Assembly: GCF_050908995.1 (NCBI RefSeq)
Contig: NC_135122.1
Coordinates: 1,085,001 to 1,149,000, forward strand
DNA: 64,000 nt
Direction: 5' to 3'
DNA from: Andrena cerasifolii
Lineage: Eukaryota; Arthropoda; Insecta; Hymenoptera; Andrenidae
Below the pieces are notes generated by a model. It saw only the letters and a program-made list of their open reading frames with translations, ran no database searches and was not told the DNA's origin. The translations under genes and the position numbers were made by a program. This document shows positions 44,490 through 55,717 of this stretch, one piece after another. Position 1 is the first letter of the stretch; the number at the start of each line of letters is the position of its first letter.

Positions 44490-45557
44490 TGTGACGTTGT
44501 GCCCCAGCGCGAGAAGTCGACCGCGTGGCCGCGCGCCGCGTCAGATGCACCGACGCTTAGTGATGCCAGAATTTCGGTTGAAAAGTATAAAATGAATATT
44601 TATTCAGTCGTAGCTTACATAGCTCACACGTCTCGTGGACGAAAAGAACAGAACGAGAATTGCTTGAAGTCAGCGTAGTGAACACAACGAGACAAAAGAC
44701 GGTACAGACGCCGTGTTCGTCCAGCGCATGCTTTGGCGCGCTATATGAATTCGCTCGCGTGACAATCTCGTATCAAGAATCGTGGGACGTGGGACAAATG
44801 CTTACCCCCACTATGACCTGCCGTCGCCCCCCCCCCCCACTTTCTTTCCATCGCACACAAGCATATCCCTATTCCTGTCCATGTGGACTGCCTGTTGGGC
44901 TACCGTCGCTACTGAGCACATAGACAGGCGTAAGAGTATGCTTGTGTGAAGTGCGTTGGGAAGAAAGTGGGGGACGATGGTAGGCCATAGTGATAGACGA
45001 CGGTAGATCATAGTGGGGGTAAGCATTTGTCCTACATCCCACGATTCTGGCTCACTCCCCACCGCGCCGCTAGATCACGTCGATATCTCGCAGTTATTAA
45101 TTACCAAGAAATCGGACATAAGCACCGGCGCGACCAAGGCAGGCAGCTCAAGTGGAGCTACGGATCCCCCACCATCAGACCACCTGTCTGGAAGTTGCCT
45201 GGCCCAAGCAAACTGGACAGAAGCATCCGCATAACTAGCCGATCAAGTGATTACTACCGCCTTCCTTTACCGAGACGCCTGGACGTTGCCGGGTCTTTTA
45301 CCGTCTTTCTTCACCGCGACACCTGGACGCTGCCCGGTCTCGACACGATCCGATAGAGCGACGCACGGTCTCGAGGCCGTCTCGATAAATAGAAGCGAAG
45401 CGTACAACACCTCCACCCATTGTAAATACTGTAGGTACATATTCGAAAGAAGCAAATAAACGAGATATACACGAAAGAGTCGATCACCTCGAACCTTGAC
45501 GTACCGGCTAAGTCTACCAGCACAGATCCCTGCATTCCCGGCGTGACGTACGTCACA
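44490..45557. mobile_element. Solo LTR with 8-bp inverted ends, carrying a MITE
   Basis: Starts TGTGACGT and ends ACGTCACA, flanked by ACGT on both sides (44486-44489 and 45558-45561). It contains AATAAA on the plus strand (about 45456) and a ~42-bp imperfect duplication (CGAGACGCCTGGACGTTGCC / CGCGACACCTGGACGCTGCC, 45258-45341). BEL/Pao reading text lies on both sides, so it inserted into that relic. The MITE 44776-45048 is nested in it. Confidence 0.75.
44776..45048. mobile_element. Foldback MITE, AGAATCGTGGGACGTGGGAC ends
   Basis: AGAATCGTGGGACGTGGGAC at the left and a matching inverted right end, both followed inward by AAATGCTTACCCCCACTATG. Nearly symmetrical hairpin with a centre near 44910; includes a run of 13 C residues. 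Confidence 0.8.
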
Positions 45558-46530
45558 ACGTGTCGGCCGCGGTCGAAGACCATGTTTTCGCTCAAGCAAG
45601 CTGAGTCGATGGAAAAACTAACCTTTTTCCAAAAGTTGCGCTAATAGCACGGCAGCACTTAATTCAAGACGTGGTAATGAAATTGCCTTTAGAGGTTACT
45701 ACTCATGACTTTGAGCACAGTAGCTGTGTTTGAAAGAAAGTTGGCTTGCGTCGCAAAAGCCAAATATGTGTATGTGTTGAGAGACTGTGCCCTTGACGTG
45801 GCGTGGTATTGTCAAATTGTTTAATTCAGCCAATTGTTCCTTAAAATGCCCATCGCGTGTGAATGTGTACCGGCACCGACTCATCCCAACCGAGACTCAA
45901 ATGCCAGATTTCCTGGATGAGCAACTTTGCAACTATGACAATTGGGTCAAGCATTCCAAGGGGGTCGAATCACCTCAACACCTCGGACAACATCATACGT
46001 TTTGACATTGTGCCCTGTTGGTGTTCGTCTCTACAGAGAAATGAAAAGAGAGGTTACGTGAGTTCCAACGGATGCCCAGGATTCGATAATGCTCGTCCTT
46101 GAAGAAGTGGAACATTCCTCCTTCGATCGTGGCCTTGGAGGGTCCCAACAATTCGATGTTATTGGACAACATTTGCATAATTGCGAGTTCTCACGCCACA
46201 AAATTCTTCGTAATCGCCTCTGACAGCTACGTCCTAAAATCTGCCTATACATTTTTACGATGCTGGCCGTAAATACGTAAGCGAAAGTTCGAAACCGCAA
46301 AATAATTGAGATTGGGTCCTGTTATACTACCGGACCGATCAGCAACATGCTGTTTAGCGACACGCCTGTGGTGCTTTTACAAGAACCGTCAAACATGACT
46401 CGTCTTTTTGACCCAGCAGCAGTCCTTTTTATTACGGAATGGTGTGGTAAATAAAAGGTCGGAGATTCACCGGAATTTATGGATTCGTTGATGAGTTTCA
46501 TATGACCAAGCATGCGTTTACTCATGCAAC

Positions 46531-47635
46531 TGTTGTAACCCAACCAACGCCCAAGCGTAACGACACCGCGACACATTCTGATTACCACAATCGAACGCCG
46601 AAATCCGGCACAACCGCATAAGGATTCTCCGAAGCGCTCCGAGACTATCAGCACATGGTGAAACACCCGAAAAGCGGGCCAAATACGGAGACCCCGATGG
46701 TCCCCGCTTCGTCGCGATTGAAGTATAAGAACGATGTACGAGCAATACGAGCTCAGACTCTATAGCCGACTCTATACGAGACTCAAGCCTGATTGTCACA
46801 GTGTCCGTGTAACCTAGATCGGGACAGAATAAACTTGTTTAACCCTACGGTGAGTCCTAACTCTTTAACCGGCCAAGGATCCTACTACCCTCGGTTTCCA
46901 ACTGAGTATATCCGTCCCGGTACCTTCACCCGAGTATTCGGAGCCCGTCGGACGACAACAGCGAAGGACGAACAAGGATTCTCAGGGAGAACCTCGATCC
47001 ACGCACCTTCCACAACCAAACGTATTGCGTTTTTAACTCAGGGTCGCTGTTAACGCCAAACAAAGTTCGCGAGGTTAATATATATGGCAAATTTCATTTG
47101 CTAACAATTAGTGATACTTTATTACAGAATAAATGAAAGTTTGGAGACAGCGATAGAACGGTAAGGTTCATTGATGCAGATTCGCGGGTTCTAAAGATCT
47201 GACTCGTTTTACAAAGTGACGCCTCTCGTCCGTGGACAAATTTCCCTCCAAGATGATCTTGAGGGATTTTGTCGTCTCAGTGAGGCATAGGACCGACCAC
47301 TTACATCCGCTGGTCGGTTTATCGACTTTGCAACGCCCCCGAGCCTACTCATAGTTCCGACACGTAGGCCCGCCAAACGCATTGCACAACGGGTCCCTTG
47401 TCTTAGCAAACCGACCAGCGGATGTTTAGCCACGTTGTCGTGAGGGTATACGATACGTCAATTGCCACTGAGAATGGCATGACTGGAAAATGTCAACTTG
47501 GAATCACATTCTAGCCAGGCCAGAGTCTTCTCGTAAATATACAATCGTAGGTTCGCTAATGACTTCCCTCAAAAGCGGCATAGTCCACTGCGATCGCAGC
47601 GTAATCCCAACACGTGTCCTTAACAGTCGCGATTA
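46531..47635. mobile_element. ~1.1-kb insertion in the BEL relic, LTR-like start
   Basis: BEL/Pao reading text stops at 46530 and resumes near 47640. The inserted sequence begins TGTTGTAACC, has a plus-strand AATAAA near 46833, and contains an exact 18-bp inverted repeat (47303-47320 with 47408-47425). A clear right boundary and target duplication were not identified, so it may be more than one insertion. Confidence 0.4.
47303..47425. repeat. Exact 18-bp inverted repeat
   Basis: ACATCCGCTGGTCGGTTT and AAACCGACCAGCGGATGT, 87 bp apart. Confidence 0.85.
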
Positions 47636-48392
47636 AGATGTTTTTCCAATGCGTGAAATCGCTGCACGTTTGGCCCGTTGGTCACCGAGAGTTTACAAGC
47701 CCCCCTCCCTGATTGGAAGCTTCACAATGAATGGACCATTCCCGTCACGACGGGTAGTCTCTCCGAAATATCTCTCGCAAGTTCGCTCGTCGACAGAGAA
47801 AGGCTTCGCGAGCTCTGGGAATCATTCCAATTACCAAAATCGTTGCAATTGTTCATGAAGCTTGACATTTGTAATGGAAATATGGAGGCTTCGCACGTTC
47901 GATGAGTTTAAAGTGTGATGACCGACGCGACCAGCCAGTATCCAGCCAAAATGGGATTTCTGCAATGTTAGATAACTGAGTGAAGAATTAATTTGGCTCA
48001 CGCACACTAAATGCCAAAAATATCCGCCTCAATCAACACATCTATGTCCGCAGACTCATAAAATTGCGAGTCGGCTAGCTGAATATTGTGCGACAATGCC
48101 AGATCGTCACGTCTCATCGAAATTATCGGAATCTTGTCGGTGATCCGATCCACCACTATGTAATCGAGCTCGGTTGTAAATGAATTGATACGGGACTGTG
48201 TTTTCACTCGCACGATGTGAGTGGAGTAAGTCGCGATATGATTTGAACCCGACACCGATACGTTGAACCTTCGCGCCTTCAACCCTAGCATGTCAAGTGT
48301 TTGATGCGAAATGAAATTTGCCTGGGAACCGCAGTCGGGAAACACGCGACACATTTGGTCTTCTTTTGTATAAACTGGTAATTTCTTCTATA

Positions 48393-48816
48393 TACAGGGT
48401 GTCCGAAAATTCAGGGACTTCCCAGAACATGTTAGTTAGCTAAGCGCGTGGTAATGTACACTCGCACGCACACGCAGGAGGTGTGTGTAGATATAGGTTC
48501 ACACACACACACAGTTCAGCTGACCACCCTGGTTCATTTTTACCATTTGAACCAGTGCGATCGGCTGTACTGTGTATGTGTGTAGGCCTGTATTAACGCG
48601 TACCTCCTGTGTGTGCCTGCTAAGGGTTACTGCTCCGCGCTCAGTTGTTCAAACTTTAAACTGCGCGACCCGGAAGTTCGAACGCTAATATTCAACTGTT
48701 AATGCCTATTTCGAGAACGAAGCCTCGGATCCCAAAACAGTAAAGTACTTTCGAATTCTTTTTGTATCAGGATATTGCATGTTCTGGGAAGTCGCTGAAT
48801 TTTGAGACACCATGTA
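48393..48816. mobile_element. TACAGGGTGTCC-ended MITE, 424 bp
   Basis: TACAGGGTGTCCGAAAATTC at the left and GAATTTTGAGACACCATGTA at the right form ~38-bp imperfect inverted repeats (both include the AGGGACTTCCCAGAACATG-type block). Likely TA-flanked. It lies just upstream of the BEL protease segment and cuts off the rest of the 5' part. Confidence 0.8.
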
Positions 48817-48861
48817 TGAATTAATATTTTAATTAGAAAATTAGTAAATGGTTTAAATACT

Positions 48862-48963
48862 TTACAAATCACCCAATATTTCGTCTCCATCCTCGACACG
48901 TGAGCTCCACCAGTTGGGTTTACCGTTTACCCCAACTAGAAAAACTCGCATCCATTTATCCAT
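48862..48963 (-). other. Small open frame, possible coding exon or element fragment
   Basis: 33 codons from ATG at 48963 (MDKWMRVFLVGVNGKPNWW at the start) to TAA at 48862. The composition looks protein-like and GATTT|GTAAAG near its end could be a donor site. I recognise no family. It may be the 5' part of the interrupted BEL element or a host exon. Confidence 0.2.
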
Positions 48964-49460
48964 GGCGTTGAACTACCTCATTGTTAGTCAGACGTCAGAC
49001 TATCTTTAGCTACGCAGCACTACGCTTCCACTACTTGTAACTTTTCCCAGTCCTTATCCACTGCTCGTGACGTCACCACTTACCTGTAGCTTTGACGTCC
49101 CTATGCTTGCGTGGTGGCAAATATCGGCGGGCCCCGGGACCTAACCACGAGTTAGACGCGCCTGGTATAGCTAGTACACTATGAAACATTGACTGACAAG
49201 GGAACTTCGGTACTTCCAAAATTTCGATTTTTTCTAACTCAACACGGTTTCTAGAAAACCTCATTAGAAGTATTAAACAATCCTTTTTTCTGCTACTTTT
49301 TGGTTCATCAGAGTAAGAACATCCCTTAAAGGTTAATGTGTGTTTCCATATTTTCCTGTATATATTGAAAACTAGTGTAGACATAAAAAAATTGTAGGAA
49401 TTGTATAGGATTTAATTACGCTAGGTTTAATCGAATTAAAAAGGTCAGACTATTTATTAA
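48964..49460. other. No gene recognised
   Basis: A 103-codon minus-strand frame (49384-49073) has no recognisable domain. Confidence 0.35.
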
Positions 49461-49842
49461 CTCCTTGCCCTACGATTTAAATTCCGAGGGCTGACGCATA
49501 ATCAACACCAGAGGTGGGTCACGCGTCGAGTCATTTCACGGTTCGACTGAATTTTCGTTTTGAAGAGATTTTTAGAGATATTCTTCTAATATGTTTAAAA
49601 AAATATATCTGAACATGCGAATGCGGCCAAGAATAACACGTAACTAAGATAAATAAACTTTGGCGAAAATTATCTACGAACATGACCCGTGTTCTTTACG
49701 TTGAGCCCTACCTACAAACCACGAGCCTGACACGTGTTGTTGACGTTTGGCCCGATCGACGTACCACGGCTCTCACCCATGATTTTCATGTTTGGCCCGA
49801 TTGACGTATCACGGCTTTCATACGATATTGTAGGCGAAGGGG
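49461..49842. mobile_element. TTAA-flanked (piggyBac-type) MITE, 382 bp
   Basis: CTCCTTGCCCTACGAT at the left and inverted CCCCTTCGCCTACAAT at the right, flanked by TTAA (49457-49460 and 49843-49846). A ~47-bp direct repeat (TTTGGCCCGATCGACGTACC / TTTGGCCCGATTGACGTATC) lies near the right end. Confidence 0.6.
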
Positions 49843-49934
49843 TTAAGCAATCTATTAACGAAATGAAATATGGAATTACATAACTAATATTAAACTGAAA
49901 AACTCGTCTCAATGCGGTTATCTTTTTTCAATGT

Positions 49935-50340
49935 CTTTTTAACCGACTTCAAAAGGAGGAGGTTACTCAATTCGTCACGTATATTTCATTATGTTTGTAT
50001 GTTCACGCATAACTTCCGCATAGGTGCACCGATTTCGATGTTTTTTTTATTTGAAAGAGTGTGAAGAACCACATTAATATGGTGGTACCATGTTAATTTT
50101 TTTATTATTATCTAGATATTCTAGAATTATCTAGAATTACAATTTTAATGTATGGTCGCGTCTAACTTTGTAACGCGTGTACCGATTTGGATGATTCTTT
50201 CGTTGTTATATGGAGTATGTTCCCCAATTGGTATCACGATAGTCGATCTTTACAATCTATTACTAATGCTGTTACTAATGACGACATGAAGTCATGTATT
50301 ATTGAATTGCGAAATTATTTTGGTGTCAATCGAAAACGCA
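49935..50340 (+). repeat. Dispersed insect repeat (AACCGACTTCAAAAGGAGGA family)
   Basis: The text AACCGACTTCAAAAGGAGGA then GGTTACTCAATTCGTC, followed by GTGCACCGATTTCGATG and later GTACCGATTTGGATGATTCT, matches a repeat I know to be very common across insect genomes. A shorter AAAAACCGACTACTAGGATG at 51866 appears related. The superfamily is not assigned. Confidence 0.5.
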
Positions 50341-51329
50341 AGCGTTAGACTGTTAGTGTGCGCTTGAATGTAGTCTCGGAAGGGAAACGGAAGTGGTTGT
50401 TTAGCAACCGGAAAAGGTTGATAATTTGAATGCGGAATTTTAAAAAGAAAAAAAGGGGATTGATTCCGAAAGAAATCGCCATCGAAGACAATTCAACTTT
50501 CCCTTCCCGAGAATTCATTAGTTTTTAATTTAAATAGAATTATAGTTTATAGATTGTTTTAAAGAAATTCCTTGAAAGTTCTTTATAATTACATTGCTCA
50601 ATTCTTGTTAAATTCAAATAAAAAAAATGAGACACTTTACGAGGAGAAGAGCCAACGGAAACACCCAATCATCCTCTGAGGCTTCATCGTTTCCCCCTAT
50701 TCCGACATATATATACATGCACTCCTGTAGTGAGTTCGGCCGCTGCCGTCTCCGGAGTGGTTCCGGAAACTCTTGACAGAGTTCTATTCTATGGTTCTAT
50801 AGACGTTGCCTTCGCTAAGCGGTTAAGCTGCTGCCCACTAATAGGAGCAACGCTTGATACCTCCGCGTTGACAAAGTTCTCAACCTTCAAATAATAGGTC
50901 CAGAAAAGAGCACCAGTACCTTTGTACACTAAGATCCAGTCGCTGCCGTCTGCGGAGCGTGCTGAAATTCTACTTGATACTACTTAGCTGCCTTCAGGCA
51001 CTAGCATTCGTTGGACGCAAAAACGTGTTCGAATTGAAAAGCAACGTAATGCCCGCTGCGCTGCGTGCACCTCCTTTTATACTAGAAAATTGGCGGGCTG
51101 GCGCATGCGCAGTAAGTCTTTTCTCAATATTTCGCGTTTTACTTACTTAATACATATTATTTTGTTTTGCGCTTTTATCAGTATTTATATTTAATTATTC
51201 TTAACATCTCTATAATATTTATTCTTTTAATATTCGCTGAAATCATAAATTATATATAAAAGTATTCACAACGAGTCTGCGCGGTAATACAGGATGGTTC
51301 TGTGATAATGAGATCGGTTCTACTTTATC
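50341..51329. other. No gene recognised; LTR- or promoter-like GC-richer patch
   Basis: 50700-51115 is richer in GC, has TATATATA at 50706, the near-repeated GCTGCCGTCTCCGGAGTG / GCTGCCGTCTGCGGAGCG (50744, 50943), and a palindromic GCGCATGCGC at 51103 of the NRF-1 type. It could be an LTR or a promoter; neither is established. Confidence 0.3.
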
Positions 51330-51375
51330 TGCAGTCGGTATTATTGAGTTCGAGCCCCCGTGGGACGTTACACAC
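51330..51375 (+). other. tRNA-like fragment
   Basis: TCTGCAGTCGGTA resembles an A box and GAGTTCGAGCCCC a B box, but they are almost adjacent, so an intact tRNA is impossible. Possibly a truncated tRNA-derived SINE. Confidence 0.3.
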
Positions 51376-53740
51376 GCACCTTGGCTTCAAGGAGAGCACA
51401 GTGTCGACATCGTTTATGTTTGCTGCTTATTTCGTCTGTAGTGCCTTGTTATTAACGTATTATTAGAGGTAATATTGTACACGCATATTACTCATAAGCA
51501 GATATTATTAAATTCGTAAGTGATTTGACGAAGTAAGTATTCCGTTACCACAAAATTGTTACACTCAACAATTAATGATTTTTTATTCGCTATAAAACTG
51601 TATAATCAAATTGTTTAAAAATTATAGTTTAACGAAGAAAACATTCGCCATTACAGACTTTACCTAACTCGATTATATAGTTTTATACAGCATGTACAAC
51701 CACTAAATTTTCTTTCCAACAATTGGTTTATATCCAGGTTGAGTTTTCAAGATATAATGGAAAATAGGAAAACACTCATTAACCTTTAGGGGGGTTTACA
51801 CCTCGAAAAACCAGAGAGTATGAGAAAGAAGATTAGTTTCTCGGGAATATCAATACCCAGTTTTGAAAAAAACCGACTACTAGGATGCCAAATTTTGTGC
51901 CATTTGGGATGAAATGGCTAGTACATTCGTATATAAATAATACGATGAACTGTCAATGCTATACAAGTTCTACGCACTTCCAAACAAATAATAATAATAA
52001 TAGATATTTAATATATATATTTTCATTCTTCATGACAAATATTCAGGTTTCGTTTATTTTATATCTGTTTGTGACATATTTATTTGTTTATACTTTTATG
52101 TAATTTTAAACATTTATTTTAATTACCTTACTTTATATTTTACTTCATTCAATAAATAATGTATTCAAAGAAAGAAGTAGTTTTAAATGTATAAAATATT
52201 TAAAATTGCCATTCAAAATTGTATCAATATTTAATAAGTATACGGTTACGTCTAAAAGTTTTGCGAGCTTTAATTACCAAGTTTGATAAAATAATTCTGT
52301 TTTCCATTTCGAATAATTCATCGCTTTTCAGTTCTACCCAGTACACTCCCGTGTCAATATGTACATTTAGTCTATATGTAGATATTTCAGGGATTATTAT
52401 TAATTATTCAGAAAAAATGTGCATTAGCGGGAAGTATTCTACAGAATGCCATCATTCGGTCCCTAGATTCTTTCCTCGAATTCACCAAAATCCCCTGCAG
52501 ACCAGCCATAGAGGCTTCTTGTTAGAAGTAGGTACTTGCAATTAGATAGAATTGTTCGAGCAATTAATGTTCTTACACTGCTCTGCTAGTTTTCTTGCAA
52601 TAATTTCTAGCACTGGCTGTGGATCAAATTAGGTATATCAACTTACAAATATATGATCGCTATGAATATAAATGCTTGGATATTTGTCAGCGCACGTCGC
52701 GTCGGTGCTCGAGCGTGTTAGTTAATTAGCTTAAAATGCATGTGATGTATGAGGGAACAGCTGTCTTTAGTCCCTGCATACAATCCCTTAAGGCTACAAA
52801 TTCCGTTAAAGTGTAGAAGAATAAAATCACTAATATTAATTAACCTTCTAGGTGATTTTATTTTGACAATATTAGGATATGGTACGAACAAAGTGAACTG
52901 CATGCATTGGATTTTTAAAATCAGATAGACATATAATCATCTAGATATGCAAGAATTTATAAGGTAGGGAAATTATATTAGATTTTGCAAGCACAGTAGA
53001 CGCAAAAATAATGGAAAATCAGCGTTATTTAAAATATTTCGTTAATAAATACTATTTCCCTTCATTTTGATTAACATTTGATATGTAAGTAATTGATAAA
53101 AATACAATCACACGTAACAGTCGTGCGTCCTTAGAGATAAATAATTACGCGAAAGAACTATATTTACCCACAGATGAGAATCCATTGACATATTGGATTC
53201 TTGTACGGCAAGCCATATATTTGAAAATATTCAACAGTCAAAACTTGTGAAAAAGTATTTTCATGTAACGGCAAAGCCTATTTCCTCTGATAGGATATTT
53301 TATAAAACAGGTGCGATAACACACTTCGACAGCCATCTGGACTTGTAACATTCAATAGCCGTTTCTTATAGATTTTCGTGCCTTGAAAACGAAACCGCAA
53401 ACCGTTTTTCGCCATCTCCCTCAGTATTTGAAAAATTTGATTTTTAAAAAAAAATGCATATTTTCAACTTTGAACATCTTTTGTGTTCAAACAGTAAGAG
53501 TTATTCAGTTGCTTGTTCCGTCAAATTATTCTATGAACCCTCCCGAATACAACGATATTTAAAAATTTATAAGACACGGCTATTGAATGTTACAGGTCCG
53601 AAAAAAACTTATATTTTGTCGAACAGTGTAATGATTAGTTTTGCAGTTGTAAGCATTGTTATATTCTGTAAAACACAGGTCCACCATGCCTATTAAGGGG
53701 CAACCGGCTGATAGGCACTTTTGTCAGTTGGCTTAATATA
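51376..53740. other. AT-rich sequence without recognised genes
   Basis: Short open frames at 52219-52545 and 53454-53696 show no domains, splice context or coding composition. Probably intron or intergenic. Confidence 0.4.
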
Positions 53741-54988
53741 GAGGAAGTGCAGCATATTTGGAATACTGTTGGTAATTTGGAATACCGAAGTATCTAATAA
53801 ACTACTAACGCTATCTAATTTGTAACACCGTAGATAATAGGGGCTAATGACCTGTTAACTAATGACATTTGTGGATGAACCGCCATTTTAACATTTTCGA
53901 CTTAATCTGCAGAATAAGAAAACGTGAATCTGCAAAACTTTGACAGCAAGTATTCAATCGTTCCAATCATGGTTAAAATATGTCGAAACTTTAGAGTTAA
54001 ATACTTAATCTACTCATCTGCATGTTCTTTCTATGGTTGCCTGACAGTTTTGCGATAATTTCGAGAATACAAAGTGTGACATGAAATTTTAGGTTTCAAT
54101 GCCATGTTGCTAATTCGGAGTACCGAAGGTGAAGGTAGTTTGGAACATGCCAAAGCTTAGCAATGCTCTTGTTTCACGAGTAACGGCTACCGCCGCCGGC
54201 TGAGCCAGCGCTGGCCATTTATTAAACGATTTTATTCAGCTTCGATTCTCTGCTTGTGTGGATGTATGTATGGTTGATTGTTTTTATGTTTGTTTGGTTG
54301 AAATCTAGAAACTCAATTTTAACCCACTTCCATCTATCCAATGGACTTGAAACTTTGCAGGCGTATGTAGTGTAGATGACAATACAAAATTATGAAAAAT
54401 AACTTCAAGTGGTTTAAAAAATTACCCAGTTAACAATAAATATAACCCGTAACCTCAAACTCAAACGACTTGAAATCAGCCTATAACCACAAATAAAACT
54501 TAGACACTAAAAAGTAAGTAATAAAAAAATATATATATATAAAAATGAAGATAAACGATTTTATTTAAAATACACTAAATTTTATAGTTTTACTGAATTT
54601 TAAATAAAATCTTTTAACTTAAATATTACTTTTTATGCATTTTATTTACCTAAGATTGTTCCTATATTGTGATTTTTCAGCCTGATTAGATCATAAAAGA
54701 AAATAATTTTATTACCTACAGGGTTTTTTTTAAGTGTATAAAGTGAAGGTAAATTGGAATAGCGGAATCCCAAATTGCACGCACCTTAACGAAATCGATA
54801 CTTCCTGTCATTTTTCATTTAGATCAAAGTTTCAGTTACTTTTTGTTTTTTATTATTACTGAGAGTTTAAAACATAATAGTTTATTGGTTTTCCTATGAT
54901 ATTATGCTGTTTTATTTGTTCCCATCCTCTACTGTAATTTTTTATTCGTTTTAAACAAACTGGTATTCCAAATATACTGCACTTCCTC
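53741..54988. mobile_element. TA-flanked inverted-repeat element, GAGGAAGTGCAG ends
   Basis: GAGGAAGTGCAGCATATTTGG at the left and the inverted GTATTCCAAATATACTGCAC...CTC at the right (~28 bp with one indel), flanked by TA (53739-53740 and 54989-54990). Internal TTTGGAATA-type motifs recur at 53775, 54120 and 54750. It contains the dispersed repeat 54255-54482. Confidence 0.75.
54255..54482 (+). repeat. Dispersed repeat (TTTGCAGGCGT family)
   Basis: TTTTAACCCACTTCCATCTA, CTTTGCAGGCGTATG and GACTTGAAATCAGCC match, inverted, the block 60275-60493; a partial copy lies at 24698-24810. Confidence 0.75.
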
Positions 54989-55677
54989 TACTATATTTTC
55001 ATTCATATCTTTTCCTTCTCGCCTTTAAAAAACAAATGCGAAATGATAATGAATATATCCAACCGCACAACATACACATGCTTATAAACACTCTGAATAT
55101 AATGTACCTCAAAATCTGTAAAGCACTGTAAATATATGGGGCCAAAATTAAATACCACAAAACCTGTGGGAACTTTCAAGATGACCTAATATACATATGT
55201 ACATATATGGATTTAATACAATTCACGGTAGATACTACGTGTTAGTAATTCTCACGGTTTATACAAAGCACATATTCACAAAATACTTACGCATTTCATT
55301 CTGTGTGTGATAATATCGATATATTCATTACTGTCATCATTCCAATGTTAATTCAATTCGGCAAGTATGAATATCAAATGCTGATGCCATGTATTAATTC
55401 ACCTTTCAATACGTTTAGAATCTTCTGATTAAGTACATTGTATTTATGATCATCGAATTTCTTGAAAATCATGGAAAATAATTGGATCACACCCATCATT
55501 AGTAAACAGTCTTAAGTTTGAGACCTCCATAAAATTAATACAATGAAATTTGCAATATGTTAATAGATATAATAAAAATCTATTTTGTTAGTGTGAAACA
55601 TCTAAAATGAATCTTGTTCAATAAAACGGAATTCTTCCATACACTTTAATAGAAAGTGAACTTGTACGTTCTTTAAT

Positions 55678-55717
55678 TATCGATTAATTGCTATATATAT
55701 ATATAGCAATTAATCGA
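55678..55717. repeat. Perfect 40-bp palindrome
   Basis: Two exact 20-base halves (TATCGATTAATTGCTATATA and its reverse complement) meet without a spacer. A further TATATAGCAAT lies at 55746. Confidence 0.9.

Larger units (their letters stand above)
43673..48392 (-). pseudogene. BEL/Pao retrotransposon pol relic, interrupted by several insertions
   Basis: Minus-strand order: aspartic protease (DCGSQANFISHQTLDMLGLK with the D-S/C-G active site changed to DCG, then SADIDVLIEADIFG, 48360-48007), LQKSHFGWILAGR (about 47950), QLQRFW and FIVKLPI (47850-47720), reverse transcriptase (FYLPHHSVIKR, RVMFDGSCKSTTGVSLN, SIILRFRTF...KMYRQIL, 46480-46240), FDPLGMLDPIVIVAK (about 45950), IPRHV and FGFCDAS of the A17/RNase H region (45810-45720), SLPRLELSAAVLLAQLL (about 45650), KIYQVIACCLKFI (about 44430), and the C-terminal WLIGRVLKMHSGND...TAKGEL domain (43760-43690). 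This domain series is diagnostic of BEL/Pao. Most of integrase is missing. Stops and frameshifts are frequent. Confidence 0.9.

Noticed and set aside
51330..51375. Functional tRNA gene
   Set aside because: A- and B-box-like motifs are almost adjacent, leaving no anticodon arm.
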